64,000 nt of DNA. It comes from Artemia franciscana. Lineage: Eukaryota; Arthropoda; Branchiopoda; Anostraca; Artemiidae. The stretch spans positions 1 through 64,000 of the forward strand of contig NW_027062663.1 in NCBI RefSeq assembly GCF_032884065.1, written 5' to 3'. The notes beneath the pieces are model-generated. The model was given only the letters and a program-made list of their open reading frames with translations. It was not told where the DNA came from and searched no databases. Positions 60,119 to 64,000 of this stretch are shown here, in pieces; position 1 is the first letter of the stretch, and every line of letters starts with the position of its first letter. The position numbers were made by a program, and so were the translations under genes.

Positions 60119-62510
60119 CTTTCCTTTTCAAAGAAAAACTTTCTTTGGATGTTTCCCACCCAACTAAAAACAACACGGACAGAATCAGGTACAAGTGACC
60201 TTCTACTTAGCCTACATACACAAGGGAAGAGCAGGCATCTCTATACTATAATTTACCTCCAACCTGCCTAATGTGCAAATATATAGCCAAAATTATGTAG
60301 TTCCAATGTATTCTGTCACCTGTTACCTTTTCCCCCATTCTTGCTTTGTTTACAGTTGCTTCAATTAACAGGGAGTTAAAGGTTGAGGGATAGATTGGCA
60401 GAATCAATGGGAAACATGTAACTTCAGCTATAAATATTTTTGGAGGTCATCAAAGGTCAATGCCCTCTAGAGCAAGAATGAGTAGAGATGTGTACTTTGA
60501 AATACCTTCCCAGGACATACTTTAGCCTGTAGACCCATCCCTGAAAGTTTCATTTTCCTAACCTAACCCATTTCAGTGATAGCAAGAAGTCAATCAACTA
60601 GAATTTTACTGGATAAAATTACCATCCTTTGGAATAGACTCTGAATAGTCTACCCTAGCCTACTTCTTCAATAGGATTAAAGACAGTCTCAGAATAATGA
60701 TTTGGCAGCCCATAAATCCTCAACTTATCTGTAATACTTCACCTAGGCCTGTTTACAGAGCCTAAAAGGAGTTAATGCTTAAAATGCTACCATGTGGCAA
60801 TTTAATGGAGCCTCAATGTTACCTGGAAGAAGTCAATCCTTAGAATGATTCCAAATGGCAATTTAAGGTAATAATTATGCCTGGATATGCCAGAAAACAT
60901 GGAAATCTTTAAATTAAATACTAAGTTTTTCATTGATTTAACCTACTTGCTAATAGATAGCCTACTACTCAGGGTGTCCTTTAATGTTGATCCCAAAATA
61001 TGGTGATTTACTAACCTGGCTCAGATCCCTCTTTCTTTTGCAAAATCACTGTCCCACCTTCTTCCAAGCAAATAACTTCATATTCCATTACTTCATTCTC
61101 GTCCATATTTTAATTTTTGTTGAATAAGATTTTTATTGAAGAAGGTGAATTATGTACTTACTGCGCTAACCATTCTTTTGAGCACGGTAAGAAAATCACT
61201 TACTGCGGTTACTGCCGGCAGTAACTATTCTCGTTCCCAGTGGGCTGGGCAGTAACCATTTTCCCGCTAGGAACGGAAATAGTAACCATTCGGTTACTAC
61301 AGTAAGTCCCTGGAACACACCCTTATACAGATAGGGTGTGTTCCAGGGACTTACTGTAGTAACCGAATGGTTACTATTTCCGTTCCTAGCGGGAAAATGG
61401 TTACTGCCCAACCCGCTGGGAACGAGAATAGTTACTGCCGGCAGTAACCACAGTAAGTGATTTTCTTACCGTGCTCAAAAGAATGGTTAGCGCAGTAAGT
61501 ACATAATTCACCTTCTTCAACAAAAATCTCATTCAACAAAAAATAAATATGGACAAGAATGAAGTAATGGAATATCAAGTTATTTGCTTGGAAGAAGGTG
61601 GGACAGTGATTTTGCAAAAGAAAGAGGGATCTGAGCCAGGTTAGTAAATCACCATATTTTGGGATCAACATTAAAGGACACCCTGAGCAGTAGGCTGTCT
61701 ATTAGCAAGTAGGTTAAATCAATGAAAAACTTATTATTTAATTTAAAGATTTCCATGTTTTCTGGCATATCCAGCATAATTATTACCTTAAATTGCCATT
61801 TGGAATCATTCTAAGGATTGACTTCTTCCAGGTAACAGTGAGGCTCCATTAAATTGCCACATGGTAGCATTTTAAGCATTAACTCCTTTTAGGCTCTGTA
61901 AACAGGCCTAGATGAAGTATTACAGATAAGTTGAGGATTTATGGGCTGCCAAATCATTATTCTGAGACTGTCTTATGGTAGACTATTCAGAGTCTATTCC
62001 AAAGGATGGTAATTTTATGCAGTAAAATTCTAGTTGATTGACTTCTTGCTATCACTGAAAGGGGTTAGGTTAGGAAAATGAAACTTTCAGGGATGGGTCT
62101 ACAGGCTAAAGTATGTCCTGGGATGGTATTTCAAAGTACACATCTCTACTCATTCTTGCTCTAGAGGGCCCTGATCTTCGATGACCTTCAAAAATATATA
62201 TAGCTGAAGTTACATGTTTCCCATTGATTCTGCCAATCTAACCCTCAACCTTTAACTCCCTGTTAATTGAAGCAACTGTAACAAAGCAAGAATGGGGGAA
62301 AAGGTAACAGGCGACAGAATACATTGGAACTACATAATTTTGGCTATATATTTGCACATTAGGCAGGTTGGAGGTAAATTATAGTATAGAGATGCATGCT
62401 TATCCCTTTGGTATGTAGGCTAAGTAGAAGGTCACTTGTACCTGATGCTGTCCGTTTTGTTTTTAGTTGGATGGGAAACATCCAAAGGAAGTTTCCTTTG
62501 AAAAGGAAAG

Positions 62511-62723
62511 GTGAGAATGCCCAAAAGTGAGATTGAATTTGTCAAAGCTTGGAGGTTTGCCCCTTCAGTCTGTTTAAAGGAAAATGGATTCATAATTGAA
62601 GCTTTGTTCATTTCAATCTTAAGGGTGACCTATATTTGTGACAATTCATTAAATGGTTGTAAAGGGGTACTTTTGTTTATTCATTTGTCTTCTTTGTTTT
62701 CTAACAGTTTTTTTAATCTTTAA
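62511..62723 (+). other. Conserved short ORF in right arm (unknown)
   Basis: A 70-residue frame with the same first 53 residues as the left-arm frame, then a different end because of a 1-base shift. No function assigned. Confidence 0.3.
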
Positions 62724-63410
62724 ATTGATATCCATTTCTTACAAATTTTTATTGATACCAGAGGTTCATTTGCAAGTTTTCACCTACTTTGTAATCCCTG
62801 GTCTCACAATTACATTTAAATTTACTGAAGCTAGGAAACATAGAGCTACTATCTATTTAAAGAAAATCAATGGATATAGGTAGGTTTTATTGTATTTAAG
62901 CCCTAGGGCCATGGCAATTAAAGACAAATTAAAGAAGATTAACTTTAAAATACTGGACATTAAATAAGCATGATAGTCACAAAAAAAACAAATAACAAAA
63001 TTTAACTTCTGTGTTCAGTTGCCAACCTGAGCAACAGTCATAAATTTTTTTAATCTTGCAGAACATTCACCCCAATTACATTCACAAGCTATCTCTCATG
63101 ACCCACACTCTTGTCCATACATCCACATTTCAGGGAAATAGAAGGACCATCATACTGGTATTCTTCATTTTTACTTATATTTAATGGGTTTGAAAGAAAG
63201 TTTCTATGGCTAAGTCAGTAGGCCAGTAAAGAACCTGGTGGTCCTTTAGCCAGGTAGTGCAATAGGAAGCTAGGGACCAGCCAGCCTATGCTCTTGCATG
63301 CCCTTCCTTCTTACTGTCCCTAGATTTCCATCTGTACTCATTTAAAGTTAGGCCAATTCTAGCTGAGGTTAGTCATATCACCAACCGCTATCCAAAACAA
63401 AATAAACTGA

Positions 63411-63484
63411 CAATGCCAGAAATTAAACCTGTACCCTTTGGACAAAGCATTCCAGCCCAGAGCGCCTACCACTTAGCAAGGAAC
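63411..63484 (-). other. tRNA-like sequence inside the right arm
   Basis: Inverted counterpart of 59146-59217. On the minus strand it reads CTAAGTGGTAGGCGCTCTGG, closer to a tRNA consensus than the left-arm copy. Confidence 0.45.
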
Positions 63485-64000
63485 ACAAATTTGACCAGAG
63501 AACAATAATTATTTAAAAAAAAGTAGAATATTGAAAAAAAACTTGCTATAGTTGTCCCACTACTATCCTGTAAATGCTATATGCCCATTTTATTTAGACA
63601 AATCAATTTAAGACAGGTATCAACAAAACTCTATCAGAGATTGTATATGCTTAAGATACAATCAAGCTATTTGAATGCTTAGTTTTGTGATATTCTAGTC
63701 TTGAAATAATAAAAAAAGAGAAAAAGTATATGATCTATTTATTTTTCACCAGCTCATTTGAGCAAAATCATTTGTGACAGCCAAATGCCCATGATTGGCT
63801 TAGAACCTCTCTAAATGCTCTGAAACAGAAGGAATAAAAAAATTATACTAATCAGCATTAAACTGTCCCTTAAATTTAAACACGTGCATTTAATTCGAAA
63901 ATGACGCTACTGCTAGTCATCTTACTGTGCCGTTCCCACTGGCTCTACTGCAGTTAGAAATGGGCAGTTACCGCGCAGTAACTGCAGTTACTGAAAAACC

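Larger units (their letters stand above)
58609..61322 (+). mobile_element. 2.7-kb TIR element, left arm of a giant palindrome
   Basis: Begins GGGTGTGTTCCAG and ends CTGGAACACACCC, perfect 13-bp terminal inverted repeats, flanked by TTA at 58606-58608 and 61323-61325. A GGG-starting TIR with a TTA duplication is typical of PIF/Harbinger elements. Both ends carry many copies of GTAACTGC or GTTACTG. No transposase is visible, so it appears non-autonomous. The longest frame of interest is a minus-strand 64-residue one at 59924-60118, repeated in the other arm. Confidence 0.75.
58609..64000. repeat. Giant imperfect palindrome, about 2.7-kb arms
   Basis: Two arms in inverted orientation around an 11-bp centre TTATACAGATA. 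Sequence close to the centre pairs perfectly (GGAACACACCC with GGGTGTGTTCC), and the ends at 58630-58720 match 63910-64000 reversed. Confidence 0.9.
61334..64000 (-). mobile_element. Inverted copy of the TIR element, right arm (runs off the window)
   Basis: Reverse complement of 58609-61322 with scattered substitutions and small indels, separated from it by 11 bp (61323-61333). It starts GGGTGTGTTCCAGGGAC, the mirror of the left arm's end. By alignment to the left arm about 18 bases should remain beyond 64000. The arms are clearly not identical, so this is an old duplication or two independent insertions. Confidence 0.78.

Noticed and set aside
61432-61671. Cys-rich frame ending CTYCANHSFEHGKKITYCGYCRQ as a zinc-finger protein (described in parts)
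   Set aside because: It is produced by the GTAACTGC-type subterminal repeats read in one frame and has no start or domain context.
58609-64000. Palindrome as a foldback read or assembly artefact
   Set aside because: The arms differ by scattered substitutions and indels, which a read folding on itself would not produce.

Overview
The window looks like nuclear, heterochromatic DNA of a brine shrimp (Artemia, probably A. franciscana or a close relative). Three things point there. First, bases 1-16197 are a 113-bp tandem satellite with one AluI site (AGCT) per monomer and phased A-tracts, which matches the description I recall of the AluI heterochromatin satellite of A. franciscana. Second, the mitochondrial DNA that follows is 15,812 bp per unit, close to the roughly 15.8 kb Artemia mitogenome. 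Third, it has the ancestral pancrustacean gene order except that trnI and trnQ both lie on the minus strand between trnW and trnC. The species is an inference; no database search was possible.

Layout. (1) 1-16197: about 143 monomers of the 113-bp satellite, arranged as a mosaic of higher-order repeats of 8, 18, 14 and 20 monomers. (2) 16198-46843: 30,646 bp of mitochondrial DNA, a head-to-tail concatemer of 1.94 genomes. It starts inside cox1 (codon 113) and breaks inside nd2. Positions in the first unit plus 15,812 (plus 15,813 after the control region) give positions in the second. The units differ at roughly 60-70 sites by eye. Both carry damaging changes at conserved positions: in unit 2 a lost Mg ligand and a stop in cox1; in unit 1 a lost His201 in cytb; in both an identical nd1 frameshift. 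I read the block as a nuclear mitochondrial insertion (NUMT), with an assembly join as the main alternative. Genes are described with the invertebrate mitochondrial code (TGA=Trp, AGA=Ser, ATA=Met). Reading frames that remain open are entered as CDS although they should be non-functional in the nucleus; broken ones are entered as pseudogenes. (3) 46844-53909: nested transposon debris. It holds tRNA-derived SINE-like units in both orientations, three minus-strand Helitron pieces in tandem with CTAG junctions, and one plus-strand Helitron piece with scrambled protein order. (4) 53910-54438: an unclassified repeat with a long hairpin. (5) 54697-58585: a decayed LINE (APE endonuclease, reverse transcriptase, RNase H). 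(6) 58609-64000: a giant imperfect palindrome made of two inverted copies of a 2.7-kb TIR element, running off the window.

No intact host gene, rRNA operon, CRISPR array or functional nuclear gene is visible. The most notable objects are the tandem whole-mitogenome insertion abutting the satellite, the HOR mosaic, the Helitron with helicase sequence placed before Rep, and the divergent 2.7-kb palindrome.
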